In this document: in pieces, positions 8,469 to 16,900 of the stretch | Numbering within the stretch: position 1 is the stretch's first letter | Layout of the letters: every line of letters begins with the position of its first letter | Source: DATLGB01 sp963724135 | GTDB taxonomy: Bacteria > Actinomycetota > Thermoleophilia > Solirubrobacterales > Solirubrobacteraceae | Length of the DNA stretch: 64,000 nt | Assembly: GCA_963724135.1 (NCBI GenBank) | Contig: CAVRTA010000005.1 | Coordinates: 1 to 64,000 of the forward strand | Direction of reading: 5' to 3' | Position numbers and translations under genes: made by a program | The notes under the pieces: generated by a model | The model's database searches: none | Told to the model about the DNA's origin: nothing | Seen by the model: only the letters and a program-made list of their open reading frames with translations

Positions 8469-9475
8469 AGCAAACCCGGGCCGGACGGCACCGCGAGCGC
8501 GCCGTCCATCAGCGCGAACGGCCACTCGACCCCCGCGAAGGCGTCGAGCGTGGCCAGCCCGCAGGCGGGCAGCGGCCCGTCGGCGGCGAGGGCGGCGGCG
8601 GCGTGCAGCGCCGCCGCGATCCCGAGCGGGCCGTCGTAGGTCGAAGCGAGGTAGACAGCGCTGCCCGCGCGGCGCGCGGCCGCCGCGTCGCGCAGCAGCT
8701 CGTGAGATGCCGCCGCAGCGCGAGATCTTCAGGCACACGGGTCGGTGACTCCGGCGCCCGGCTCGGCGCGTCTCGTCCATCGCGATCGGGATCGCGGTGC
8801 CGTCGCGCACGGCGCGCAGCGGTGCGACCCCGTGGACGGGCTCCTCAGCGAGCTCGAGCCCCGCCGGCTCCAGCGCCCGCAGGTGCGCGAGTGCCTCCTG
8901 CGGTGTCGCCCACGCTCCGTTGGCGTCGACGCGGATCGCCGCGTCCGGCGCCGCCGCGCGTACCGCCGCCACGCGGCCCGCGTCATCGCCGACCCCGACC
9001 TTCACCTTCAAAGCGCCGAAGCCGCGCGCGACCGCGGCTGCCGCCTCGGCCGCGGCTAGCGCGATCCTCGGCGCCGAGCGTCGCGTTGACCGGGATGGCC
9101 GGCGCGGCGCGCGGGTGCAGCAGCTGGCACACGGGCGCGCCGGCGCGGCAGCCCTCGAGGTCCCACAGGGCGAGGTCGACGGCGGCGAGCGCCTGCGGTA
9201 GGTCGCGCTCGGCGCGGCACGCGTCGACGAGCTCGTCCGGGCCGGCGCCCGGGGGCGGCGGCGGCCAGCACCTTCGCGTAGGCGTCGAGCGCGGCGCGCA
9301 GGGCGGCGGGGGAGACGCCGTCGTAGGGCTCGAGCGCGGCCGCCTCGCCGCGGCCCTCGAGCCCGTCGCGGTCGGTGATCGTCACCAGCAGCAGCTCGCG
9401 CTCGTCCAGCTCGCCCCACGCGGTGCGCAACGGCCGGCGCAGCGGCAGCCTCGCGGGCTCGACCGCGAGCCTCAC
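8465..9475 (-). CDS. menC: o-Succinylbenzoate synthase MenC, frameshifted
   Basis: MenC, an enolase-superfamily enzyme, dehydrates SHCHC to o-succinylbenzoate. Visible parts are LPLRRPLRTAWGELDERELL, GEAAALEPYDGVSPAALRAA, the lysine motif GALKVKVGVGDD (KxK), IRVDANGAWATPQEALAHL with a metal-binding Asp, and LELAEEPVHG with the acidic pair. Later residues, including the second catalytic lysine region CLKISRCGG, are in a shifted frame. Shifts lie near 9255, 9060, 8755 and further left. A GTG start at 9475 overlaps the menA stop as GTGA, so translation is probably coupled. Its TAG stop is supplied by the repeat at 8465-8467. About 337 residues, normal for MenC. Confidence 0.82.
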
Positions 9476-10341
9476 GACAGCAGGATGCCCGCGGAGAGCA
9501 GCAGGCAGAACGCCAGCTCGAGCATCGCCGTCTGCGCCAGCGCCAGGTTGAGGCTCGGCCCGTCGCTGTGCCCGCGCACGGTGCGCACGAGGCGGATGGC
9601 CGCGGGCAGGGTCCCCAGCGGCAGCAGCACCCAGGCACTCAGCGACCCGATGACGACCACCGGGAGCAGGTAGGCCAGGGCGAGCATCGCGGCGTACAGC
9701 GAGCGCGTGCGCTCGCGGCCCAATCGCACGGCCAGCGTCCGCTTGCCGACGCGGCGGTCGGTCTCCATGTCGCGGACGTTGTTGACGACCAGGACCGCAG
9801 CCGCCAGCAGACCGACCGGCACCGACAGCGCGAACGCCTCCCACGCCCACTGCTCGGTCTGGACGAAGTACGAGCCCGCCACCGCCGCGACGCCGAAGAA
9901 CAGGAACACGAACACCTCGCCCAGCCCCTCGTAGCCGTACGGCCGAGGGCCGCCGGTGTACAGGACGCCGGCGAGGATCGACGCGACACCGACGAGCAGA
10001 AGCTCCCACCCTGCGACGGCGATCAGGTACGCGCCCGCGAGCACCGCGATCCCGAACGCGACCTAGGTGGCCACGAGCACCTGGCGCGGCGGCACGAGTC
10101 CGCCCGCCGTGACCCGGACCGGCCCGAGCCGGTCCTCGGTGTCGGCGCCGCGGCGCGCGTCGGAGTAATCGTTGGACAGGTTCGCGCCGACCTGGATGAA
10201 GAGCGCGCCGACCAGGGCGGCGACGAACCGCGGGAGATGGAAGTCGTCGTGTGCGAGCGCCGTTCCCACCAGCACCGGCGCCGCGCCGGTGGGCAGCGTG
10301 CGCAGGCGCGCCGCCATCAGCCAGATGCGCAGTGCGCTCAC
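9472..10341 (-). CDS. menA: 1,4-Dihydroxy-2-naphthoate octaprenyltransferase MenA with an in-frame TAG
   Basis: MenA is a membrane UbiA-family prenyltransferase that joins the polyprenyl tail to 1,4-dihydroxy-2-naphthoate. The sequence has WLMAARLRTLPTGAAPVLVG, the aspartate-rich motif GANLSNDYSDARRGAD, a second motif VNNVRDMETDRRVGKRTLA, and about eight hydrophobic segments, 289 codons in all. The start is GTG 10341, overlapping the menB stop as GTGA. Unlike its neighbours it has no frameshift, but codon 10063-10065 is TAG in frame (VLVAT-stop-VAFGIAV), most simply a TGG Trp codon changed by one base. Both flanks read normally, so this is either a base error, a polymorphism, or a real nonsense mutation. 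Confidence 0.85.
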
Positions 10342-11162
10342 GGCCTGCGGGGGAACTGGGAGAAGTCGGGGGCCCGCTTCTCCTTGTACGCCTCGCGGCC
10401 CTCGCGCGCCTCGTCGGAGGCGTAGAAGAGGAGGTTCGTGTCGTGCGCGAGCTGCTGGATGCCGGCGTAGCCGTCCTCGTGCGCGTGGAAGCTCGCCTTG
10501 ACCAGACGCAGGGCGAACGGCGACAGGGCGAGCATCTCGCGACACCAGCCGACGGTCTCCTCCTCGAGCGAGGCGAGCGGAACGACCGCGTTGACCAGCC
10601 CCATCGACAGCGCCTGCTGCGCGTCGTACTGGCGGCACAGCATCCACATCTCCTTGGCGCGCTTGGTGCCGATCAGGTCGCGCATCAGCGAGGCGCCGAA
10701 GCCGCCGTCCCAGGAGCCCACGCGCGGCCCGGTCTGCCCGAAGCGCGCGTTGTCGGCCGCGATCGTCAGGTCGCAGCAGAGGTGGAGCACGTGGCCGCCG
10801 CCGATCGCGTAGCCGGCGACCATCGCCACCACGGGCTTGGGCAGCCGCCGGATCTGCACCTGCAGGTCGGTGACGTGGAAGCGCCCGACCTTCGCCCCCT
10901 CCGGGACGTAGCCGGTGTCGCCGCGGACGCGCTGGTCGCCGCCGCTGCAGAACGCCAGCTCGCCCTCGCCGGTGAGGATGATCACGCCCACCTCGGGGTC
11001 CTCCCGCGCGGCCTCGAAAGCCTGCGACAGCTCGACCACGGTCTGCGGCCGGAAGGCGTTGCGGACCTCGGGACGGTTGATCGTGATCTTGGCGATCCCG
11101 TGGCCGGGCGGGTCCGATTTCTCGTAGCGGATGTCCTCGTAGTCGCCTGACGCCGTCCACAT
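10338..11162 (-). CDS. menB: 1,4-Dihydroxy-2-naphthoyl-CoA synthase MenB
   Basis: MenB is a crotonase-fold enzyme that cyclises o-succinylbenzoyl-CoA. The protein of about 274 residues has KITINRPEVRNAFRPQTV, the oxyanion-hole segment AFCSGGDQRVRGDTGYVP, AGYAIGGGHVLHLCCDLTI, and GPRVGSWDGGFGASLMRD with the conserved Asp typical of MenB. The ATG at 11162 is used here; a GTG at 11171 would add three residues. It is the first gene of a leftward menB-menA-menC operon with 4-base overlaps, divergent from menE. If the 11162 start is right, its ATG shares CATG with a possible menE start. Confidence 0.92.
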   Translation of the reverse strand: MWTASGDYEDIRYEKSDPPGHGIAKITINRPEVRNAFRPQTVVELSQAFEAAREDPEVGVIILTGEGELAFCSGGDQRVRGDTGYVPEGAKVGRFHVTDLQVQIRRLPKPVVAMVAGYAIGGGHVLHLCCDLTIAADNARFGQTGPRVGSWDGGFGASLMRDLIGTKRAKEMWMLCRQYDAQQALSMGLVNAVVPLASLEEETVGWCREMLALSPFALRLVKASFHAHEDGYAGIQQLAHDTNLLFYASDEAREGREAYKEKRAPDFSQFPRRP

Positions 11163-11178
11163 GGGAGACACTGATCCT

Positions 11179-12192
11179 ATGGTCGACTGGCTCGAGCGCG
11201 CCGCCGCCCGGCGGCCCGGTCATCCCGCGATCGTCGCCGACGGCGCGACGCTCACCTACGCGCAGTTGCTCGAGCGCGCGCAAGGCGCGGAGCCGCTCGA
11301 GACGCTCACGCATGCGCCTGGTCTGGACTTCGCCGTGCGCCTTCACGCACTGCTGCTCGCCGGCGGCCCGCTCGTGGTGCACACCTCCGGCTCCACCGGA
11401 GAGCCGAAGCCCGTCACACTCAGCGCCGGCAACATCCTCCACAGCGCGCTCGGCACCGCCGCGATGCTCGGCATCCACGCCGACGACCGCTGGCTGTGCC
11501 CGCTGCCGCTGCACCACGTCGGCGGCCTGATGGTCCTGCTGCGCAGCGTCATCTACGCGACGACGGCGGTGATCGGGGCGCACGATCCCGAGGCCACGCT
11601 GGCGTCGTTCGTCCCCACCCAGCTCGCGCGCGGGCAGGACGCGGGGATGCCGCGCCTGCGGGCGATCCTGCTCGGCGGCGGGCCGATAGCGCCCGAGCAG
11701 CGCCGCGCCGGGGTGATCGAGACCTACGGGATGACCGAGACGACCTCGATGGCCGCGCTCGACGGCTTCCCGCTGCCGGGCGTCGACATCACGATCGCCG
11801 ACGACGGCGAGATCCTCGTCAGCGGCCCGATCGTGGCGGGGGGCGGCACCCATCACAGCGGGGACCTCGGCCGCATCGTGGACGGCCGCCTGATCGTCAC
11901 CGGCCGCAAGTCCGACACGATCGTCACCGGCGGGGAGAATGTCGCGCCCGCCGAGGTGGAGGGCGTGCTCATCGCCCACCCGGGCGTGGAGGACGCCGCG
12001 GTCGTCGGCCGCCCCGACCCGGAGTGGGGCGAGGCGCTCGTCGCGCTCGTCGTCGGCGACGCCGGTGCCGAGGAGCTGCGCGCGTACTGCCGAGAACGCC
12101 TGGCGCCGTTCAAGGTGCCGAAGCGCTTCGAGCGTGTGGAGTCGCTGCCGCGCACAGCCAGCGGCAAGCTCTTGCGCTCGCAGTTGACTTGA
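11179..12192 (+). CDS. menE: o-Succinylbenzoate-CoA ligase MenE
   Basis: MenE is an acyl-adenylate-forming ligase that activates o-succinylbenzoate with ATP and CoA. The 337 residues include the P-loop VVHTSGSTGEPKPVTLS, the aromatic motif ETYGMTETTSMAALDG, HHSGDLGRIVDGRLIVTGR with the conserved Asp, GGENVAPAEVEGVL, and the C-terminal catalytic lysine in PRTASGKLLRSQL. It is compact, as MenE often is in actinobacteria. The ATG at 11179 has GGGAGA about ten bases upstream; an ATG at 11161 in the same frame is the alternative. It is read away from menB and completes the local men set. Confidence 0.9.
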   Translation: MVDWLERAAARRPGHPAIVADGATLTYAQLLERAQGAEPLETLTHAPGLDFAVRLHALLLAGGPLVVHTSGSTGEPKPVTLSAGNILHSALGTAAMLGIHADDRWLCPLPLHHVGGLMVLLRSVIYATTAVIGAHDPEATLASFVPTQLARGQDAGMPRLRAILLGGGPIAPEQRRAGVIETYGMTETTSMAALDGFPLPGVDITIADDGEILVSGPIVAGGGTHHSGDLGRIVDGRLIVTGRKSDTIVTGGENVAPAEVEGVLIAHPGVEDAAVVGRPDPEWGEALVALVVGDAGAEELRAYCRERLAPFKVPKRFERVESLPRTASGKLLRSQLT

Positions 12193-12218
12193 GTCCGGGC
12201 GACCGCGATGATCGCCCG

Positions 12219-14345
12219 ATGCGCGGGATCGCTATGGCGCTTGGCATGCTCGCGCTGCTGCCGGCCGGTGCAGAGGGTGCGCGCAACGACCGCTCGGACC
12301 TGAGGGTGTCGCTCCGCAGCGGCGGCACCGCGGCCGCAGGCGGGACGCTGGCGGCGAGCTACACCGTCCGCAATGCCGGCAAGCGGCGGTCGAAGCGGAC
12401 GACGGTCGAGTTCGTCCTGTCGACCGACGGGCGCCGCAGCGACCCGGACAACCAGATCCTCAGCCGGGCGGTCAAGCCGATCCGCAAGGGCAAGTCGAGG
12501 AAGGGGAGCGTCAACCTCACGATCCCGGCGGTCATCGCGCCCGGCGGGCTCTTCCTGATCGCCTGTGTCGACCCAGCCAACAAGGTCAAGGAGTCGCGGG
12601 AGCGCAACAACTGCTCGGCGGCGCAGCCGCTCTCGATCACGGGCGGGCCCGCCCCGAGCCCGACGCCGACGCCAGGCACGACGCCGACCGCCACGGCTAC
12701 GGAGACGGCGACAGCCACAGCCACGGCTACCGCCACCGCCACCGCGACAGCCACGGCCACCGCGACAGCGACAGCTACCGCGACGGCATCCCCGACCCCG
12801 ACCCCGACGCCCTGCGTCCCGAACGCGATCACGCTGCGCCTCATCTCGCTGCCCGACTTCCGCGGGCAGCTCGACCCGATCGTCGTCGCACCGCCCGACC
12901 CCAACCTCGGCGGTGCGGAATACCTCGCCACGCACTTCCAGAACGAGCGCGCGGCCAACGCCAACACGCTGATCCTCGGCGGCGGCAACAGCTGGGGCGC
13001 GTCCCCCGCCCTGTCCGAGCAGTTCGACCACGACCCGACGGTCAAGGCGCTCGACCTCATGGGTGTCGACGTCGACACGCTGGGCTCGCACAACTTCGAC
13101 GACGGCACCGCCGAGCTGCAGCGGCTCGTCAACCTCGCCGCACACGAGCACACGGCGAGCAACATCGCCAACCTGTCGATCACCGGCGTGACCGCGCCGT
13201 ACGCGATTCGCACCGTCGGTGGCGTCAAGGTCGCGATCGTGGGAGTCGTCTCGCCGACCGTCCCGCAGGCCACGTTCCCGGGCAACCTCGGCGGCATGAG
13301 CGTCACCGACCCGGTGGCCGCGGCCCAGAACGCCCGCGCGGCGGCCGCCGCCGAGGGGGCGAAGGTGTTCGTCGCGATGACGGGAATGGGAGCCACCGGA
13401 GTCGACGTCCAGAACCAGCCGGTCGGCCCGCTGATCGAGTTCGCCAAGGACGTCACGGGCTACGACGTGGTCTTCGGCGCGCTGACCGACCGGGCCGTCA
13501 ACACCACCGTGAGCGGAGCGACGGTGGTGCAGTCACGCAACCAGGGCCGCACGTACGCGCGCGTCGAGTTCGCCGCCGACCAGTGCGCCGGTCGTACCGC
13601 TGCACCGGCCGCGACGCTCGTGGCGCCCCCGGCGACCGTCACCAAAGACGGCGCCGTGGTATCGATGCTCCAGCCGTACCGCGACGGTCTCGTCGCGAAG
13701 TTCGACACCAAGATCGCCGCCACCTCGGTGCAGTTCGTGCGCGATTCCGGCAGCGCGACCGGTGAGCGCGCACAGGAGACGCCGCTCGGCGACCTCCTTG
13801 CCGACTCGTGGCGCGCTTTCACCGGCACGCAGCTCGCGTTCTCCACGGGAGGCCACCTGCGCGGCGCACTGCCGTCGATCTACGCTCCCGCAGCCGACTT
13901 CAGCCGCCCGCCCGAGCCTGCGCCCTGGGACTTGCTGATCGGAGACGCTTACACCGTCCTGCCGTTCGGCAACCAGCTGATCGAGCGTACGGTCACCGGG
14001 ACCCAGCTCTGGCAGGCGCTGGAGCACGGCGTTTCGTCATGGCCTGCGCCCAGCCCCAGGTTCCCGCAGATCGCAGGCTTCACGTTCACCTTCAAGGAGT
14101 CGGCGTCCGCAGGCGCGCGCGTGCAGTCAGTTGCGCTGTCCAACGGCACCCCGATCCCGGCTGACAGCACGACCTACACCGTCACCGTCTCAGCCTTCAC
14201 CAACGCCGGCGGCGACAGCTACACGATGTTCAACGACGGCGCCGGCGTGGAGCGGGGCTCGGATGTCGACGCGTTCATCGATCACCTCACGACGATGGGG
14301 AACGTCACCACGCCGCCCGGCGGGCGCATCACGCGCATCCCCTGA
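12219..14345 (+). CDS. Secreted CARDB / 5'-nucleotidase-like protein with lost metal ligands
   Basis: A 708-residue exported protein. Residues 1-20 form a signal peptide ending AGAEG, and residues 25-140 look like a CARDB-type adhesion domain (SYTVRNAGKRRSKRTTVEF, FLIACVDPANKVKESRERNN). A Pro/Thr and Thr-Ala repeat linker follows to about 198. The rest follows the 5'-nucleotidase/UshA layout, but every metal-binding motif is changed: DFRG where D-x-H-G is expected, GGNSWG for GD-x-x-x-G, GSHNFDDG for GNHEFD, AMTGMG for the His motif, and GALTD for GHxH. The C-terminal substrate domain is well kept (ETPLGDLLADSWRAFTG, VLPFGNQLIERTVTGTQLW, NAGGDSYTMF). It is likely a surface binding protein and not an active nucleotidase. 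Confidence 0.8.
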   Translation: MRGIAMALGMLALLPAGAEGARNDRSDLRVSLRSGGTAAAGGTLAASYTVRNAGKRRSKRTTVEFVLSTDGRRSDPDNQILSRAVKPIRKGKSRKGSVNLTIPAVIAPGGLFLIACVDPANKVKESRERNNCSAAQPLSITGGPAPSPTPTPGTTPTATATETATATATATATATATATATATATATATASPTPTPTPCVPNAITLRLISLPDFRGQLDPIVVAPPDPNLGGAEYLATHFQNERAANANTLILGGGNSWGASPALSEQFDHDPTVKALDLMGVDVDTLGSHNFDDGTAELQRLVNLAAHEHTASNIANLSITGVTAPYAIRTVGGVKVAIVGVVSPTVPQATFPGNLGGMSVTDPVAAAQNARAAAAAEGAKVFVAMTGMGATGVDVQNQPVGPLIEFAKDVTGYDVVFGALTDRAVNTTVSGATVVQSRNQGRTYARVEFAADQCAGRTAAPAATLVAPPATVTKDGAVVSMLQPYRDGLVAKFDTKIAATSVQFVRDSGSATGERAQETPLGDLLADSWRAFTGTQLAFSTGGHLRGALPSIYAPAADFSRPPEPAPWDLLIGDAYTVLPFGNQLIERTVTGTQLWQALEHGVSSWPAPSPRFPQIAGFTFTFKESASAGARVQSVALSNGTPIPADSTTYTVTVSAFTNAGGDSYTMFNDGAGVERGSDVDAFIDHLTTMGNVTTPPGGRITRIP
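12687..12788 (+). repeat. Thr-Ala dipeptide repeat linker (ACN GCN)n
   Basis: About 17 Thr-Ala codon pairs in a row, broken once by Glu, flanked by Pro-Thr repeats. The codons vary (ACG/ACC/ACA with GCG/GCC/GCT/GCA), so the DNA is an imperfect hexanucleotide repeat. This suggests selection on the protein as a flexible, possibly O-glycosylated stalk between two surface domains, not recent slippage alone. Confidence 0.85.
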
Positions 14346-14395
14346 GTCGGTCCGTGAACCTACTGCGCGGCGGGTTTCACGCCGATGAGGCGACT

Positions 14396-16099
14396 ATGTT
14401 CGCTGACGTGAAGCGCGCCGTCCTGGCCGCGGTCGTGGCCGCACTCGCCCTGCCGGCGAGCGCGTTCGCGGACACGACCATCGTGGATCCCTCATCGGGC
14501 GGCAGCTGTGCCCGCGGCGGCGCGTGCAAGTCGATCGGCGACGCGGCGGCCGTCTCGCAGGCCAACGACGTCCTCACCGTCAGGAGGGGGAGCTACATCG
14601 AGGACGTCACGGTCGGCGCCGCGCTCACCGGCCTGACCATCAACGCCTCCCCCGGGAGCGCGCTCCAGGGCACGCTCACGCTGAATGCTCCCGACGTCGA
14701 GGTCGACGGGCTCACCATCTTCGCCGCCACCGGCTCCGCCGCGATCACGGCTGCCGGCAAGGTCACGCTCACCGATGTCACCGCGCTCTCCTCCGCCGGC
14801 TCGGCGCTCACTCTCGCGAGCGGTACCGGCAGCCGCATCCAGCGCTCGACGCTCGCCACGGCCGCACCGGCAGGCGACGGGATCAAGCAGGGCCCGGCGG
14901 GCCTGGTCGTCGATTCCTCGGTCGTCATCGGCGGGGCGCAGGGCGCGGCCTTCCGCGTGACGACGACCAACGGCTCGGCGGATGCGACGCTCGCGCTCAA
15001 CCACGTCACGACCGTCTCGGCCCGGGCGATCCTGCTGGAGGGCCCAAGCGCCAACGAGCTCTCCACGACCAAGGTCGGCAACATCGCTCTGACCGTCGCG
15101 TCGTCGATCATCCACGGCCCCTCGGCCGCGACCTCGGATCCGGGCATCGTCGTCGCGCCGCTCCCGCCCGTCCGAGCGCCCAACAGCGTCACCGCGGCCT
15201 TCACCGCGTCCGACGCGAGCGCGTTCACCGGCGCCGACGGCCAGACGGTCGCCGGAACCGGGGGGGAGACGGCGAACGACCGGCTCTTCGGCGGCTCGAG
15301 CCTGCGGCTGAGATTTGACGCGCCGGTCATCGACCGGGGTGACCCGGTGATGCAGGGCGAGTCGACAACCGACATCGACGGCGATCCGCGCCTCAACGGC
15401 TCGGCGACCGACATCGGCGCCGACGAGTTCACCAATCACGCGCCCACGCTGACGCTCTCGGTGCTGCCCGCGAGCCCCCGCACGGGCGAGAAGGTCACGG
15501 CGTCCGGGAAGGCGACGGACCCCGAGGGCGCCTCCGACATCAAGGGGTACGCCACCAACTGGGGCGACGGCTCCCGGACCGACATCACCACTCACGGCGT
15601 CGTCGAGCACGTCTACGACAAGCCGGGGACCTACATCGTGACCATGATCTCCGGAGACCAGAGCGGGGCGCTGTCCGCGGCCGTCCAGCAGCAGGTCACC
15701 GTCGTCGATGCCGATCCGCCCCAGGTGAGGATCACCGCGCCGGCCGCCGGTGCGCTGGTCCGGCTCAACAGCGACCGAGGCCACAAACGGCTGCGGATCC
15801 AGGGTGTCGACTCCGACGCTTCGGGCGTCGCCCGCGTCGAGGTCGCGCTGACCAAGCTCGGCAGGAAGAACAAGTGCAAGCAATACGCCGGCCAGGCATT
15901 CGGGCGCGGCGGCTGCGACCAGTTCGTCTTCCTCGAGGCCGTGCTGTCCGGGTCCGCCTTCACCTGGCGCACCCAGAAGGGCGTCGTGATCCCGAAGGGC
16001 AGCTATGCGGCTCGCGTGCGCGCGACCGACGTCCGCGGCAACGGCACCAAGAGCTTCAGCAAGGCCAAGCAGACGCTCGTCAAGTTCAAGGTGAGGTGA
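14396..16099 (+). CDS. Secreted right-handed beta-helix protein with PKD-like domain
   Basis: The 567-residue protein has a signal peptide (VLAAVVAALALPASAFA, cleaved before Asp at about 26). A long parallel beta-helix region with repeated short strands follows (TLTLNAPDVEVDGLTIFAAT, KVTLTDVTALSSAGSALTL), then DIDGDPRLNGSATDIGADEF, common at the end of such helices. Residues 350-435 look like a PKD domain (NWGDGSRTDITTHGVVEHVY), and the C-terminus is another Ig-like domain rich in Lys and Arg. Such proteins act outside the cell in binding or degrading polysaccharides; no catalytic residues can be assigned. Its stop overlaps the methyltransferase start as GTGA. Confidence 0.75.
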   Translation: MFADVKRAVLAAVVAALALPASAFADTTIVDPSSGGSCARGGACKSIGDAAAVSQANDVLTVRRGSYIEDVTVGAALTGLTINASPGSALQGTLTLNAPDVEVDGLTIFAATGSAAITAAGKVTLTDVTALSSAGSALTLASGTGSRIQRSTLATAAPAGDGIKQGPAGLVVDSSVVIGGAQGAAFRVTTTNGSADATLALNHVTTVSARAILLEGPSANELSTTKVGNIALTVASSIIHGPSAATSDPGIVVAPLPPVRAPNSVTAAFTASDASAFTGADGQTVAGTGGETANDRLFGGSSLRLRFDAPVIDRGDPVMQGESTTDIDGDPRLNGSATDIGADEFTNHAPTLTLSVLPASPRTGEKVTASGKATDPEGASDIKGYATNWGDGSRTDITTHGVVEHVYDKPGTYIVTMISGDQSGALSAAVQQQVTVVDADPPQVRITAPAAGALVRLNSDRGHKRLRIQGVDSDASGVARVEVALTKLGRKNKCKQYAGQAFGRGGCDQFVFLEAVLSGSAFTWRTQKGVVIPKGSYAARVRATDVRGNGTKSFSKAKQTLVKFKVR

Positions 16100-16887
16100 G
16101 CTCCAAGGCCGAGTCCCGCAGGTCCTGGGGCTCGGTCGCTTCAGGCTGGAAGCGCTTCGCGCCGGCGCAGCGCGAGGCCTGGATGCCCGTCAGTGCGTGG
16201 CTGCTCGATGCAGCGCGCCTGGGACCGGGCTCGCGGGTGCTCGAGCTGGCCGCCGGGACCGGGGAGCTGGGGCTGATGGCTCACGAGCTCATCCAGCCGG
16301 GCGGCGAGCTGATCGTCTCCGACTTCGCGCCGGAGATGCTCACGGTCGCGCAGGATCACGCCGCGGAGCGGGGCGCGACGGACATCCGCTTCAAGCAGAT
16401 CGACATCGAGTCGATCGACGCGGCGGCGGCATCCCTGGACGCGGTCCTGTGCCGCTGGGGGCTGATGTTCCTCACCGACCCGGAGGCGGGCGTGCGTGAG
16501 ATCCGGCGCGTGCTGCGGCCGGGCGGGCGCTTCGCCACCGCCGTGTGGGCCGGCGCCGAGGAGAACCCGTGGTCCTCGGTGGTCGGCCAGGTCCTCGGTG
16601 AGACTGCGGAGCCCGGGGCGCCGGGCCAGTTCGCCCTCGGCGAGCCGGGTCGGGTGCGCGACCTGCTCGAATCCGCCGGCTTCGTCGAGGACATCACGGT
16701 CGAGGCGATCGACCTCGTGCTGGAGGAGTCGTTCGCCGACTGGTGGGCGCGCACCGCGGTCATGTCGCGCAGCGGCGCCGCGCTGCACGGTCGCGAGGAA
16801 GAGGTCCGGGCGGCGCTCGCCTCCTATGAGGCCGACGGGCTGCTGCGGCTCCCCGCGCGCACGTGGGTGGCCGCGGCGACGGCCTAG
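16096..16887 (+). CDS. Class I SAM-dependent methyltransferase
   Basis: The 263 residues show the Rossmann SAM site SRVLELAAGTGELGLMAHEL (motif I), the acidic end of strand 2 in LIVSDFAPEMLTVAQDHAAE, and LDAVLCRWGLMFLTDPEAGV with EIRRVLRPGGRFATAVWAG (motifs II-III). This is the UbiE/type 11 superfamily. It lacks the GLRN-type motif of MenG, so although it is near the men genes I do not call it the demethylmenaquinone methyltransferase. The GTG start at 16096 overlaps the preceding stop as GTGA. Substrate unknown. Confidence 0.75.
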   Translation: MSSKAESRRSWGSVASGWKRFAPAQREAWMPVSAWLLDAARLGPGSRVLELAAGTGELGLMAHELIQPGGELIVSDFAPEMLTVAQDHAAERGATDIRFKQIDIESIDAAAASLDAVLCRWGLMFLTDPEAGVREIRRVLRPGGRFATAVWAGAEENPWSSVVGQVLGETAEPGAPGQFALGEPGRVRDLLESAGFVEDITVEAIDLVLEESFADWWARTAVMSRSGAALHGREEEVRAALASYEADGLLRLPARTWVAAATA

Positions 16888-16900
16888 GCTCCCCGCCCTC

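Noticed and set aside
10063..11979. Long minus-strand frame read as one protein of 638 codons
   Set aside because: Only its last 90 or so codons are real (the start of menA); the rest is antisense to menE and out of frame with menB.
12687..12788. CRISPR-like or minisatellite array
   Set aside because: The repeat is codon-based (ACN GCN) inside a coding frame and has no spacers.
12359..13456. Minus-strand frame with a long Ala-Val repeat
   Set aside because: It is the antisense shadow of the Thr-Ala linker and nucleotidase-like gene; the forward gene has a signal peptide and clear domains.
16096..16887. MenG (demethylmenaquinone methyltransferase)
   Set aside because: Near the men genes, but it lacks UbiE/MenG signature motifs and is coupled to a secreted-protein gene; kept as a general methyltransferase.
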